Shown: positions 23,704 through 33,037, counted from the first letter of the stretch. The stretch: 44,790 nt of DNA from an uncultured Candidatus Melainabacteria bacterium (GCA_934747335.1 CAKVGS010000015.1:1-44790); one strand, 5' to 3'. Notes: generated from the letters alone by a model not told the origin. Numbers and translations: made by a program.

Positions 23704-24522
23704 ATGACTATTGATAAAAAATCATTAATTAATTGGGTTGGTGGTAAAAGATTATTGAGAAAAACAATCGCTCCACTAATTCCGAAAGATATAAAATCAT
23801 ACGTTGAACCTTTTGGCGGTGGTGCTTGGGTTCTGTTTTACAAAGATAAATGGGCAGATTTAGAAATCTACAACGACCTTGATGGCAGGCTTGTAAATCT
23901 TTTCAGAATAGTAAAATATCACCCAAATGCCTTTAAGGAAGAATTTAAGTATTTGTTAGGTTCTCGAGAATTATTTTTTCAATTCTTGAACGGAACATTT
24001 ATTACGGATATTCAGCGTGCAGTCCAATTTTATTTTTTGATTACACGCTCGTTTGGTGGTCGTGGCGATACTTTTGGGACAGTAAAACGCTCTAGTGGTG
24101 GTGCTTGTAAATCCTTAAAAAATGTCCTAGCAAAAATCGATGCAATTCATGAACGCTTGGACAAAGTAATGATTGAAAATCGAGATTTTGAAAAATTGAT
24201 TAAACAATACGACTGCGAAGAAGCATTTTTCTATTGCGATCCACCATATTCAAAAGGTTGTGGCTACGCTGTAACTTCAACCGAAGATTTTGAACACGAG
24301 CGTTTAAGAGATGTTTTAAAAGGTATCAAAGGTCGTTTTCTACTCTCTTATGATGATTCACCAAAAATCAGAGAATTGTACAAAGATTTTGAAATGGTTG
24401 AAGTTGAACGACAAAACGGTATCAATAACAGACAAGGAACGGATAGAGCGAATAAAATATATAAAGAACTTTTGATTGCAAATTATCCAATTACTGAAAA
24501 TTTTAAAAATGGCAGACAATAA
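23704..24522 (+). CDS. DNA adenine N6-methyltransferase, Dam (D12) type
   Basis: A 272-aa D12-class adenine methylase. Motif I is VEPFGGGA (FGGG at residues 37-40), preceded by the typical INWVGGKRLLRKTIAPLIP, and motif IV is DPPY at 179-182. The C-terminus has the NNRQGTDRANKIYKELLIANYP pattern. No restriction enzyme is adjacent, so it is an orphan methylase, probably protecting phage DNA or tuning expression. It sits between MuF and gpG, where Mu has no such gene, so it is a second inserted moron. Target sequence unknown (GATC is common in the family). Confidence 0.92.
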   Translation: MTIDKKSLINWVGGKRLLRKTIAPLIPKDIKSYVEPFGGGAWVLFYKDKWADLEIYNDLDGRLVNLFRIVKYHPNAFKEEFKYLLGSRELFFQFLNGTFITDIQRAVQFYFLITRSFGGRGDTFGTVKRSSGGACKSLKNVLAKIDAIHERLDKVMIENRDFEKLIKQYDCEEAFFYCDPPYSKGCGYAVTSTEDFEHERLRDVLKGIKGRFLLSYDDSPKIRELYKDFEMVEVERQNGINNRQGTDRANKIYKELLIANYPITENFKNGRQ

Positions 24523-24961
24523 ACCGATTGAAATAAAAATAGATAACAAGGAGGTTCTGACACGCTTGCAAGAACTTGCAAGTCGAGGTGAGAACCTTCG
24601 TCCTTTGATGAAAAACATTGCAGGAATTATGGCTACGGCAACAGAGGATAATTTCAAAAATGAGGGCAGACCTGACAAATGGGTTGATTTATCTGAAACA
24701 ACAAAAAACCAACGACAAAAAATCGGCAAATACCCCGGACAAATTCTGCAAGTTTCAGGTCAACTCGCTTCTTCTGTTTCAACTGCTTACGATGACAATT
24801 CAGCCGTTATCGGCTTAAACCTAGCCTACGCAGCAATCCACCAACTCGGAGGACAAGCAGGCAAAAACAAGAAAACAACAATTCCTGCAAGACCGTATCT
24901 TAAATTAACTGATGATAATTTTGAGGAAATATTTGATGAAATTAATAAATTTTTAGAATAA
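24509..24961 (+). CDS. Virion morphogenesis protein gpG-like
   Basis: A 150-aa Mu gpG/P2 gpS protein needed for tail completion or joining. Family features are LQELASRGENLRPLMKNIAGIMATATEDNF, then PDKWVDLSETTKNQR, GQILQVSGQLASSVSTAYDD, and YAAIHQLGG with IPARPYL. The ATG at 24509 lies inside the end of the methylase gene. It is the last recognisable phage structural gene on this strand; the cargo follows after 86 bases with a likely promoter. Confidence 0.92.
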   Translation: MADNKPIEIKIDNKEVLTRLQELASRGENLRPLMKNIAGIMATATEDNFKNEGRPDKWVDLSETTKNQRQKIGKYPGQILQVSGQLASSVSTAYDDNSAVIGLNLAYAAIHQLGGQAGKNKKTTIPARPYLKLTDDNFEEIFDEINKFLE

Positions 24962-25047
24962 AAGTGTTACAATATCTTAATAATAACGCAAGTTTTAACC
25001 TTTTTCTGTTTTTATTATAATGAAGGTAGTTTTACTATGGAGGTTTT

Positions 25048-25512
25048 ATGTCTATAACTGGAATCAATGCTTATAGTCCAAGAGTCGGTTTTAAAGCAAA
25101 TTCGCCAAAGAAACAACAACAATATGAAAATCCGATTGATAGAGGAACTGAAAGAAATTTAGCTGTTTTAAGCTCTGTTGGGATGAGTGCATTAGCAGGG
25201 GTGTTGGCAGGTGGTTTAACTACACTTTTCACAAAAGGTGTTAAATGGCCGGTTGGAGTTGGTATTGTTGCAACATTAGGTGCGTTAGGTTTAACTCTGC
25301 CATCAAAAATGTACAATACGAATGTCAGTGCTTATACTAGAGAAAAAGAAATGGACGTATTTTCTAGACAAAAAACCGCACAAAACAATATCTATGAAGA
25401 TATCAACGACGAAATAAAAGATGAAAATGTATCACTAGATGATAAAATTAATCATTATGCAACTGTAAAAATGGCTGATAATGGTAGTGGAGTAATGGTA
25501 AAAGGTGTGTAA
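25048..25512 (+). CDS. Small membrane protein with N-terminal GFKAN motif (cargo)
   Basis: A 154-aa protein of unknown function. Residues 14-17 (FKAN) fit the short N-terminal motif shared by many cargo proteins here. Two hydrophobic segments follow (about 40-60 and 69-86). The soluble C-terminal part contains YTREKEMDVFSRQK, which resembles FTKSKEMDTYTKSN in the next protein, so the two are paralogues. TATAAT about 30 bases upstream and AGGT before the ATG suggest its own promoter. The gene abuts the next without gap. Confidence 0.8.
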   Translation: MSITGINAYSPRVGFKANSPKKQQQYENPIDRGTERNLAVLSSVGMSALAGVLAGGLTTLFTKGVKWPVGVGIVATLGALGLTLPSKMYNTNVSAYTREKEMDVFSRQKTAQNNIYEDINDEIKDENVSLDDKINHYATVKMADNGSGVMVKGV

Positions 25513-26094
25513 ATGAGCATTTCTGCTATTAATACAATCAATAATTATCAATACAATCCAAGTTTTACCCAAAAGAAGATTGAGCAATCATCACAGAAAA
25601 ATGATGCAAACCCAATTTCACGCAAAGGTGAAGCGGCAAATCTTGTTAAAGCAACCTTTATCGGTGGTTTGGCTTTAGCAGGAAAATTGGTTTGGGAATT
25701 AGTCGTTGACGGTGATTTTGAATTTGAAAATGTTGCAAAAAAAGCCGGAGAGTTAGTCGATAAAAACAAAAAAGATGCAAGTAAGAATAAGAAATTTTTA
25801 TACAAATTAGGTGCTTTTGTTTCTTTGATGGCAGCAGGTTTTACAGGTTTTGCCTTGCTTTATACCGCTTATAAAGCACCTAAAATCGCTTATGAAAGCA
25901 AAGTAAATACTTTCACCAAATCAAAAGAAATGGATACTTATACCAAGTCAAACGAAGCTGAACGTGAACTTTACACGCAATTAGCTGATAAAGCAAAAAC
26001 ATCAACCAAAGAAGAAAAAGAAGATTTAAAAGAGCAGTATGTAAAAATGACAATGGCAAAAAATCAAGTGCCTGATTTTGTTAAACAAAAATAA
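25513..26094 (+). CDS. Membrane protein paralogue with N-terminal PSFTQK motif (cargo)
   Basis: A 193-aa protein of unknown function, translated directly after its paralogue. NPSFTQKK near residues 15-22 is a variant of the shared N-terminal motif. One hydrophobic helix lies around 47-63 and a stronger one around 96-118 (FVSLMAAGFTGFALLYTAY). A Lys/Glu/Thr-rich tail follows. The shared KSKEMD block links it to the upstream protein. A hairpin that could end transcription starts shortly after the stop. Confidence 0.8.
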   Translation: MSISAINTINNYQYNPSFTQKKIEQSSQKNDANPISRKGEAANLVKATFIGGLALAGKLVWELVVDGDFEFENVAKKAGELVDKNKKDASKNKKFLYKLGAFVSLMAAGFTGFALLYTAYKAPKIAYESKVNTFTKSKEMDTYTKSNEAERELYTQLADKAKTSTKEEKEDLKEQYVKMTMAKNQVPDFVKQK

Positions 26095-26110
26095 ATTTGT
26101 TTTTTAATAC

Positions 26111-26151
26111 AAATTTAACTAGAAGTCGGAAGCTGACATCTAGTTAAATTT
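26111..26151 (+). terminator. 13-bp hairpin after the paralogue pair
   Basis: AAATTTAACTAGA (26111-26123) pairs perfectly with TCTAGTTAAATTT (26139-26151) around a 15-base loop. A second, overlapping hairpin is possible with AAATTTGT (26093-26100) and ACAAATTT just upstream, and the two cannot form together. There is no long T-run, so it is a weak terminator or an attenuator-like element ahead of the recombinase gene. Confidence 0.45.
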
Positions 26152-26217
26152 TATCTTGTGTTAATTTATGCTTGTGGCTTTATTTAGCCGTAGTAAAAGC
26201 AAAAGGAGTTAAGAAAA

Positions 26218-26763
26218 ATGGAATTTGTTGAACCAATTAGAGATAAGCGTAAAATTGAGTTGGTTAAAGTAATTCTTAAAAAGAATGGTTTTAGAGATTA
26301 CATGTTATTTTTGATGGGAATAAATAGTGGATTAAGGATTTCAGATATTCTGAAATTAAAAGTATCCAATGTGCGTGGAAAACGATATATAGAAGTAAAA
26401 GAGCAGAAAACAGGCAAGTATCGTAAATTTCCGATTACTGAATCCTTTAAAGCACCGTTAAAAGAATATATTACTGAAAAATCTTCTGACGAGTGGCTAT
26501 TTTGTTCTCAAAGGGGTGAAAATGCTATAACAAGAGTGCAAGCTTATCGAATTATTAGCCAAGCTTGTGAAAAAGCAGGAATAACCTCGAGAATCGGTAC
26601 GCACACCTTAAGAAAAACTTTTGGATATCATTTTTACAAAGAGAAAAAAGACATTGCACTTTTGCAAAGTATTCTAAATCATTCCTCACCATCTGTAACT
26701 TTAAGATACATTGGAATTAATCAGGACATAATTGACAAAAATTTAAACACGTTCAAGTTATAA
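26218..26763 (+). CDS. Short tyrosine recombinase (catalytic domain only)
   Basis: A 181-aa tyrosine recombinase. The full catalytic set is present: R40 (GLRISD), K64 or K67 (KEQKTGK), H129-xx-R132 (THTLRKTFG), H155 (LNHSS) and Y164 (RYIG). The usual N-terminal core-binding domain is missing, as in a group of small integrase-like enzymes found in Firmicutes-type genomes, so it is not necessarily a truncation. It has a strong AAAGGAG site. It stands between the phage structural genes and the cargo island and could mobilise or invert part of it. No attachment site was identified. Confidence 0.9.
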   Translation: MEFVEPIRDKRKIELVKVILKKNGFRDYMLFLMGINSGLRISDILKLKVSNVRGKRYIEVKEQKTGKYRKFPITESFKAPLKEYITEKSSDEWLFCSQRGENAITRVQAYRIISQACEKAGITSRIGTHTLRKTFGYHFYKEKKDIALLQSILNHSSPSVTLRYIGINQDIIDKNLNTFKL

Positions 26764-27089
26764 TTAAGTGCTGTTCTATATTCTAACCTACTTTTTCTTT
26801 CCTCAATATGTTACATAACATGTAACAAAATTCATATTGTGTTACATAACTCGTAACATATTGGTTCAAAATTGATAAAAATAGGGTGTTAGAGAGGTTT
26901 TAAATATCATTTGGTTGCTAGACAATTACAATTTGGAATACGAATTGTAACAAAATTTGCTCAATTGTAACAATTTGCATAAAAATAGTAAAGTTTTTAC
27001 GAAAAATGCCGATAAATATCATGTAACACAATATGAATTGTGTTACATACAAAAACTCTCATTTTGCACAAAGGAAAGTAGGTAGGAAA
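26764..27089. promoter_or_regulatory. Control region 1 with TGTTACA/TGTAACA palindromes
   Basis: A non-coding AT-rich region before the giant zincin gene. It contains TGTTACAT-aac-ATGTAACA (26809-26827), TGTTACATAACTCGTAACA (26840-26858), two single TGTAACA sites (26946-26952, 26966-26972), and ATGTAACACAAT-atga-ATTGTGTTACAT (27021-27048). Near-identical elements occur at 35.94-36.19 kb, including a 19-bp exact inverted copy. The last palindrome lies about 40 bases before the ATG, suitable for a repressor or activator. The binding protein is unknown. Confidence 0.75.
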
Positions 27090-30000
27090 ATGGATTTTGG
27101 CAAATTTTGGTTACAATCAAATAATGGCAAAGAACAAATTGGTGAAATCAAACAAGGTATTCGCCGAGAACAAGTTGATGCAAAGTTGCAGAATTTATTT
27201 GATGCGTATGATGCTAACAAGGACGGATGTCTTGAAAAATCAGAAATTGACACCATTTTTCAACATTTAGCCGATTTTGCCGGAGAAGACAAAACTCTTG
27301 ATTCTGTTGAAAACGGACAAATCAATTCTCAATTCAAAGAAAAAATGAATATTGAAAATGCGGATTTTATGGGTTTTGTAAAATCTGTTTCTACCGCTTC
27401 TGCCGACATTATTGAAACTAAAGAAAAACAAACTCCTGACGGTGGAAAAGAAGTTACTACAACGTATAATGACGGAACTACCGAAACAATCGCATTTTAC
27501 AGTAATGGTGATTACAAATGGAAGAAAACCGAAAAAAGAACTTTAGAAACAAGTTTTGAATTAATTGTTGACGGTAAAAAATACAAATTCAATGATGAAA
27601 CTAAATTCAAAAAGGCACTAGAAACACAAGAACAAAAAAATCTTGCTAATGCTATGCAAAATGCACAAAACAAACAAAAAGCCAGTCAATCAACTGATGG
27701 AATAAGCAAGTATATCCAATTGCCTGTTTCTAAAGTACATACAAATACTTTTTCTAAAGAAAACATTGACCGCAAAGAATCATATTCACCTCGATTTATT
27801 GCCGAAACTCTTGGTGTAAATGTCGCAACAGAAGACGGCAAAAAGGTTGTAGAAAGATTATCACAATTGCCACAAGAAACTTTGGAAAAACTTAAAGACG
27901 GCAAAGAACTCAAAGAACTTATTTCTTCACAAGAACTCGAACCGACTTTTGATAATATTTCTAACGTGTTAGAAATTACAGAGGGTGTTACATTAAGAAA
28001 TGAAGAAGAATACAAGGCAACTGAAACTCAAAGACAAGAAATTTTGACACAAATTAAAACTGCTAATTTTATGGCTAATGTGTATGAAACTCTTGCAAGC
28101 TACAACGACCAATACACAGATAGTGTAGGCTTGTTTGGTTTGGGTTCTGAAGGTATCGGATATGTTTTAAATAAACTCGGTTTAGACGGTGAAAACCACT
28201 ACCAATGGGCGGATTCATGCCGAGAATTCGCAAAAAATGCAAGCGAATTAAAAGTTTTAAATCCTCAAAAATTTAAAGAAGGATTTAAGAAGATTTATGG
28301 CAAAACTGCTGATAAATACGGAATTGACTACAATTCTGATGCGTTCAAAAAATGTTTTGCTCTAGCTGAAAGCGGAAAAGCTTATGACAAAGACAATAAA
28401 ATGACTGACGAATACAAAGAAGCAATTCTTAAAGCAATGAATATTGTAGCTGACGACCCGAATGACAGTACATATAACCAAGTTATGAATGGTTTTGGCG
28501 AAGCCTTAATTATGATAGCAACATTTGGCTGGGGAGCTGAAACAAAAGCAGGAGCTACACTTGCAACTACAACAATGGGTACATTCTCTAAAGCAGGTGT
28601 TGCAATAGCTTCTAAACAAGTAAGTAACAAACTTCTTCAAGGAGCTTTGAGATTTTCAGGTCAAGCAGTAAAACTCGTTGGTCCGGCATTAAATGAAGGT
28701 ACGAAAATGTATCTTTATACTGCTGCTGAAGGAACTTTGACGAATGTATCAAACCGAGCAATTAAACAAGACGGATTTGACAAACTTCTTGATACGCAAG
28801 CACAAGTAATGACAAATGCTAACGGCTCGTTCACTTTTGGTGCGTTTGCAGGTGTTTTTGGTACGGCTGTAACACAAAAAGTTATGCAAATATTCTCAAG
28901 AACTTCTCAAAAGGTAACAACGGCATTAAGCGAAAAATTTTCTCAAGGTGCAGTTAATGCAAATGAAGTATTTACAACTATCTTAGAAAAATCCGTTCCT
29001 ACAAAGATTGCAGAAGTTGCAGGTTTTGCAACTGATGTACTTGGTTTTGCTTATTTTAACCAAGCGTTAATGATTGCAAATACTTTGATGCAAGATGGAA
29101 AAGTTACTAATGAAGGATTGGAGAAAGCCTTATTAGAAGAATTCGGTCATCAAGGTTATAACCTAGGTCAAATCAAGGTTATTTCGCATTTAATTATGAT
29201 GTTGACAGGTTCAAGAAGTGCTAGAATACAATCTCAAAAATATTTGCAAGAAAACTTGCCACAACTAAAAGGTGTAACAGTAGAAGAAAAAGCTGAAGGT
29301 TACAGAATCAACCTTCCTGACGGCAGAAGAATTGAATGCAAAAACGCGTCAGAGATGATTTCATCTCTTCAACTCATGGTGCGCGGTGAAACTGCGTTTA
29401 GTAGTAAATTTTATGAAAATAGTGAAACATTGATTAATTCTAAAGCTAAAAAAAATAATTTTATGAATAAATTAAAAACCGTTATAACTGGTGATAATGA
29501 TAAACTTCGTGATTTTCGTAAAAAGATGCGTACAAAAGGTTTTGCCGAAAACCTCAATTCTGCTCAACAAACAGAAGCAGAATTACAAGCTAAAAAACAA
29601 GTAGAAGAATACTTGAAAAACAATTTCCCTGATTTAGCTACTCAGTATGATATTAGTGTTCTAAAAGAAGCTTGGTTGAAGAGTCCTGAATTTACTCAAA
29701 AAGCATTAAATAATCCTAGAAAATTTGAGGCGCCAGATATATTTTCGCTTGTTGAAGCATACCAATTAGACTCCAATTTGACAGAAAAATATCTAAACAT
29801 TAAATCAGAAAATGGGGCATACCGATTTCATCCTTTCGACGTCAAACAGCTAGTTAAAGCGCATTTAACCGATGCAACTCGAACTGAAGAATTAATTAAT
29901 ACAAAAACAGAAAACGGTCGATACAAATATGATGGCACAGATGTATTATCACTTGTTGAAGCTTATCAAATGAATGCAAAAGCAACAGACATGTTTTTAA

Positions 30001-32483
30001 ACTTGAAAAATGAGAAGGACGATCCAAGATTTGATGTCGGTTATATCAATTCTTTAGTTGAGGCATATAATAAAAATCCTGAACTTGTAGAAGATTTATT
30101 GACTCAAGAATATTATAAAGGAATGATTCGTCATAATGCACAGAATATCATAGATGCAGTGAAAGCACACGAAATTGACCCTAAACGTTTTAAAGAAATT
30201 TTAGACGAAAAAGGTCAACCACCATTTGATTATACTTATATGTATGATGGAAGTGATGCATTGAAATTTATTGAGGCAGAAAAAATAGATTCAAAAGTTG
30301 CAAAAATGTTAGAGGCACAGTATCAAGAAGGAGGACATCCGCGTTTCTCCGCTAACACAATTCGTTTACTCACAGAAGTATATAAAAAACATCCTCAAAC
30401 TTTAGATAGAATTATTAATATTAAAAATACAATGGGAATTTATAAATTTTTCCAAGGTGAATATATGCCAGAAAAAGATTCTTTTAAAATAATGATAGAA
30501 GAATTTGAGAAATACCCTGAAATATTAGAAATTGCAGAAAATAACGAAACCGTTATGGGTTTTGGTTTACTTTGTTGTTTACTTAATGCATATAAAAAAA
30601 ATCCTGAGCTTACAAAAAGTGCTTTAAGTCAAAAAAATACAAATGGCTCGCCAAGATTTGATCTTAGTAGTGTTGATTACTTAGTTGAGGCTAGTGAAAC
30701 CAATTCAACTTTGACTAAAGAACTTTTGGATTATAAAACTGCTGATGGAAAAGAATATAGATTTGATGCAATAAATATTAGAGAGATTGTTAATGCTGAT
30801 AAAATAAATCATGATTTGACAAGAGATTTGTTAACACAGAAAAAATCTGATGGTAGTTTTTATAGCGGCATAGCAATAGAACGAATTGTTTCTGCTAAAG
30901 AAACTTCGCCAGACATTTATGATTATGCAATAAAAAATGGTTTTTCACCAAATAATGCTTCTAAAATAGTAGAAGCTTTCAATCGAAGCAAAGACCCTGA
31001 TTTAGTAAAATTATTGATGGGGTACAAAAATAGTGAAGGGAAAAATAGATTTAAAGGTCAAGATATTATAAGAATTGTCATGAGTATTGATGAAGAACCA
31101 CATAACAAAGCAAAAATATTGGATTACTTAAATAACGATATTTCTATAAATTCAATTGATAGTTTATTGTCAATGGAAAAAATGTTGTCTAAAAATGAAT
31201 TTGATAAACTAAAAAACAGTTTCAATAGTGTTATTGATTATTGCAAAGCTCATAATATAAAATATGATAATTTATATGTTTCAGAAAACAAAGGATTCAT
31301 CCTAATATTAGATGATTATGGATATAACAGAATAAATTTTGATGCTAATGGAAAAATTATAGATAAAACTGAAGTAGATACAACAAACCCAAACTTCTCA
31401 AAAGAAAGCTTTATAGACAAAAATGGTGAAAAAAGCGTTCTTGCAAGAATTGAGCATACGCAATTGGGCTTTACGGATTTTGCATTCTATACAGATAATA
31501 TTAAAACAGTTAAAGATACCAATGGAAATCTATTATACAAAGAATTTTGCTTAAAATCTAAGGATGTAGAAGGCAAATTCGATGTATGGCGTGAAGAAGC
31601 TAATGGTAAAAAATACAAAATCGGTTTGGCAGAAAAAACTCCGGCAGGTGAAATTGTACTAGAAAAAACATTGGTAGCAAATGATGGCACAAAAACAGAC
31701 TACAATTATATGCAATCACCTGACGGTAGCAGACTTGTTTATACAAAAATAACCGAGCATGATGGTAAAATTACTGAAAATAGACAGCAGTTTAAAGTGA
31801 TTGATAATAACCATGCCGTTTCTATTGAAAATGGTATGAAATATGAAATTGAATACCAAGCAGATAAGATTATCGTAACCAAAGATAATGGCGAAAAAGT
31901 AGAACTCTCAATAGGTTCAAATGAAATTGAAAGCGAAGGTGTTATTTCAAAAGATTTATTACCTATTATTAAAATGTTACCTGGTTCTATTTTATGCGAT
32001 ATTAAAGAATTTGGCTTAAAAAAAGTATGGTTAAACACAAACAAAGCAAATGAAGGAAATGCCTTTTTTGTAGCGGTTAGTGGTACAATAGAACTTTCTG
32101 AACAGAACTCTGCTCCTAAAAATGCGTTTGTATTATTACACGAATTAGGACATTATAGAGATTACTTTAAATTTAGAAAGAATAGCGAATTAAATAATAC
32201 ATTTAAAGCAGAATTAGAAGCTTTTAATAAAACAGCAACTCAAATGGAGAAAAATGCAATTAGTTATTTGATTGATACTCAAAGACAGGGTAGTTCGCTA
32301 AAACCGGGAGGTATGCAGGCAGAATTTATTGCTGAAACAAATGCAATAATGCATGGTGCCAATTTTGCACCATTTATTGAAATGCGAGGTCAGTATTTAC
32401 AAAAATACTTCCCGAAAACATTTGCAAAAGTTGTTGAACTTCTAAAAGAAACTGGTGTCCAAGAATATAAACCTGAAGAATAA
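27090..32483 (+). CDS. Giant multidomain protein: EF-hand, tandem 34-aa repeats, C-terminal zincin
   Basis: A 1,797-aa protein of unrecognised overall family. I chose the ATG at 27090 (MDFGKFW) because GGAAAG/GTAGG lies just upstream; a frame from 27033 begins inside an operator. Domains: an EF-hand loop at residues 41-52 (D41, N43, D45, G46, E52); a helical and partly hydrophobic middle (about 470-620); about 14 tandem ~34-aa units (about residues 875-1350) with consensus RF-x4-I-xx-LVEAY-xx-NP-x-LT-xx-LL; a beta-rich part; and a zinc protease-like end with HELGH at 1684-1688 and AEFIAE about 60 residues later as a possible third ligand. It has no classical signal peptide. A secreted or injected toxin/effector is plausible but inferred. 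Confidence 0.8.
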   Translation: MDFGKFWLQSNNGKEQIGEIKQGIRREQVDAKLQNLFDAYDANKDGCLEKSEIDTIFQHLADFAGEDKTLDSVENGQINSQFKEKMNIENADFMGFVKSVSTASADIIETKEKQTPDGGKEVTTTYNDGTTETIAFYSNGDYKWKKTEKRTLETSFELIVDGKKYKFNDETKFKKALETQEQKNLANAMQNAQNKQKASQSTDGISKYIQLPVSKVHTNTFSKENIDRKESYSPRFIAETLGVNVATEDGKKVVERLSQLPQETLEKLKDGKELKELISSQELEPTFDNISNVLEITEGVTLRNEEEYKATETQRQEILTQIKTANFMANVYETLASYNDQYTDSVGLFGLGSEGIGYVLNKLGLDGENHYQWADSCREFAKNASELKVLNPQKFKEGFKKIYGKTADKYGIDYNSDAFKKCFALAESGKAYDKDNKMTDEYKEAILKAMNIVADDPNDSTYNQVMNGFGEALIMIATFGWGAETKAGATLATTTMGTFSKAGVAIASKQVSNKLLQGALRFSGQAVKLVGPALNEGTKMYLYTAAEGTLTNVSNRAIKQDGFDKLLDTQAQVMTNANGSFTFGAFAGVFGTAVTQKVMQIFSRTSQKVTTALSEKFSQGAVNANEVFTTILEKSVPTKIAEVAGFATDVLGFAYFNQALMIANTLMQDGKVTNEGLEKALLEEFGHQGYNLGQIKVISHLIMMLTGSRSARIQSQKYLQENLPQLKGVTVEEKAEGYRINLPDGRRIECKNASEMISSLQLMVRGETAFSSKFYENSETLINSKAKKNNFMNKLKTVITGDNDKLRDFRKKMRTKGFAENLNSAQQTEAELQAKKQVEEYLKNNFPDLATQYDISVLKEAWLKSPEFTQKALNNPRKFEAPDIFSLVEAYQLDSNLTEKYLNIKSENGAYRFHPFDVKQLVKAHLTDATRTEELINTKTENGRYKYDGTDVLSLVEAYQMNAKATDMFLNLKNEKDDPRFDVGYINSLVEAYNKNPELVEDLLTQEYYKGMIRHNAQNIIDAVKAHEIDPKRFKEILDEKGQPPFDYTYMYDGSDALKFIEAEKIDSKVAKMLEAQYQEGGHPRFSANTIRLLTEVYKKHPQTLDRIINIKNTMGIYKFFQGEYMPEKDSFKIMIEEFEKYPEILEIAENNETVMGFGLLCCLLNAYKKNPELTKSALSQKNTNGSPRFDLSSVDYLVEASETNSTLTKELLDYKTADGKEYRFDAINIREIVNADKINHDLTRDLLTQKKSDGSFYSGIAIERIVSAKETSPDIYDYAIKNGFSPNNASKIVEAFNRSKDPDLVKLLMGYKNSEGKNRFKGQDIIRIVMSIDEEPHNKAKILDYLNNDISINSIDSLLSMEKMLSKNEFDKLKNSFNSVIDYCKAHNIKYDNLYVSENKGFILILDDYGYNRINFDANGKIIDKTEVDTTNPNFSKESFIDKNGEKSVLARIEHTQLGFTDFAFYTDNIKTVKDTNGNLLYKEFCLKSKDVEGKFDVWREEANGKKYKIGLAEKTPAGEIVLEKTLVANDGTKTDYNYMQSPDGSRLVYTKITEHDGKITENRQQFKVIDNNHAVSIENGMKYEIEYQADKIIVTKDNGEKVELSIGSNEIESEGVISKDLLPIIKMLPGSILCDIKEFGLKKVWLNTNKANEGNAFFVAVSGTIELSEQNSAPKNAFVLLHELGHYRDYFKFRKNSELNNTFKAELEAFNKTATQMEKNAISYLIDTQRQGSSLKPGGMQAEFIAETNAIMHGANFAPFIEMRGQYLQKYFPKTFAKVVELLKETGVQEYKPEE

Positions 32484-32488
32484 CAGTC

Positions 32489-33037
32489 TTATTTTAAATA
32501 TAGAGTAGCATCTTTAAAGAAATTATCTTTGCCGAAAAATTCTTCTCTGACTTCAGGAGCGGCATTCGGATTAAATTCGCCCATATTATTTAAAAATTTA
32601 TTTATAATCGGATTTTTTTGTATTTTTTCACTATCATCTGCTAAAGATTCTTGTATTATTTGTCGAGTTGGTTTTTCTTCATCAATAGATTTTTTGATAG
32701 TTGATTTAATCCAATCAGTCCAACCAATTTCGTGTTTAGCTTCTGTTGTAAATTTAGCAAATTTATTAACGATTAAATCTTCAGGCAATCGTTCTAGATT
32801 GCTAGATATATTTTTGCTTAACTCACAGAAAATATATCTGAGTTTAAATGGAATACCTGCAATCAAGTGAACAATACCATCTTGTTTTTTATTAACAATC
32901 AATTCCAGTTCGTTTCCTTGTGTTTTTTCTTCAAACTTTTTTGCAATATTTTGCAATTTTTTAGAATGTGAATTCATTCCTTCATTAAAAACAAGCTTCG
33001 CTTGAAAATTTGTACTATTGCAATTTTGAATATTCAT
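32489..33037 (-). CDS. Cargo protein with N-terminal NFQAK motif, paralogue A
   Basis: A 182-aa soluble protein of unknown function. I chose the ATG at 33037 because AGGAG lies 9 bases upstream. The N-terminus MNIQNCNSTNFQAKLVFN carries the shared motif, and LQNIAKKFEEKT near residue 30 is matched by GIAKKFEEQT in the 175-aa protein two genes upstream. The two are therefore paralogues with diverged C-termini. It ends 5 bases from the convergent giant zincin gene, with no obvious terminator between. Confidence 0.78.
   Translation of the reverse strand: MNIQNCNSTNFQAKLVFNEGMNSHSKKLQNIAKKFEEKTQGNELELIVNKKQDGIVHLIAGIPFKLRYIFCELSKNISSNLERLPEDLIVNKFAKFTTEAKHEIGWTDWIKSTIKKSIDEEKPTRQIIQESLADDSEKIQKNPIINKFLNNMGEFNPNAAPEVREEFFGKDNFFKDATLYLK

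Noticed and set aside
24961..25047. A third member of the TGTTACA operator family upstream of the paralogue pair
   Set aside because: Only a single half-site (GTGTTACAAT) is present; in AT-rich DNA that is not enough.
27033..27089. Earlier start of the giant protein
   Set aside because: The ATG at 27033 lies inside the ATGTAACACAAT palindrome with no ribosome site, while 27090 has one.
29713..31130. TALE-like DNA-binding repeats because the unit is about 34 aa
   Set aside because: The consensus lacks the TALE core and the paired specificity residues. Unit lengths vary and the pattern fits a generic helical solenoid.
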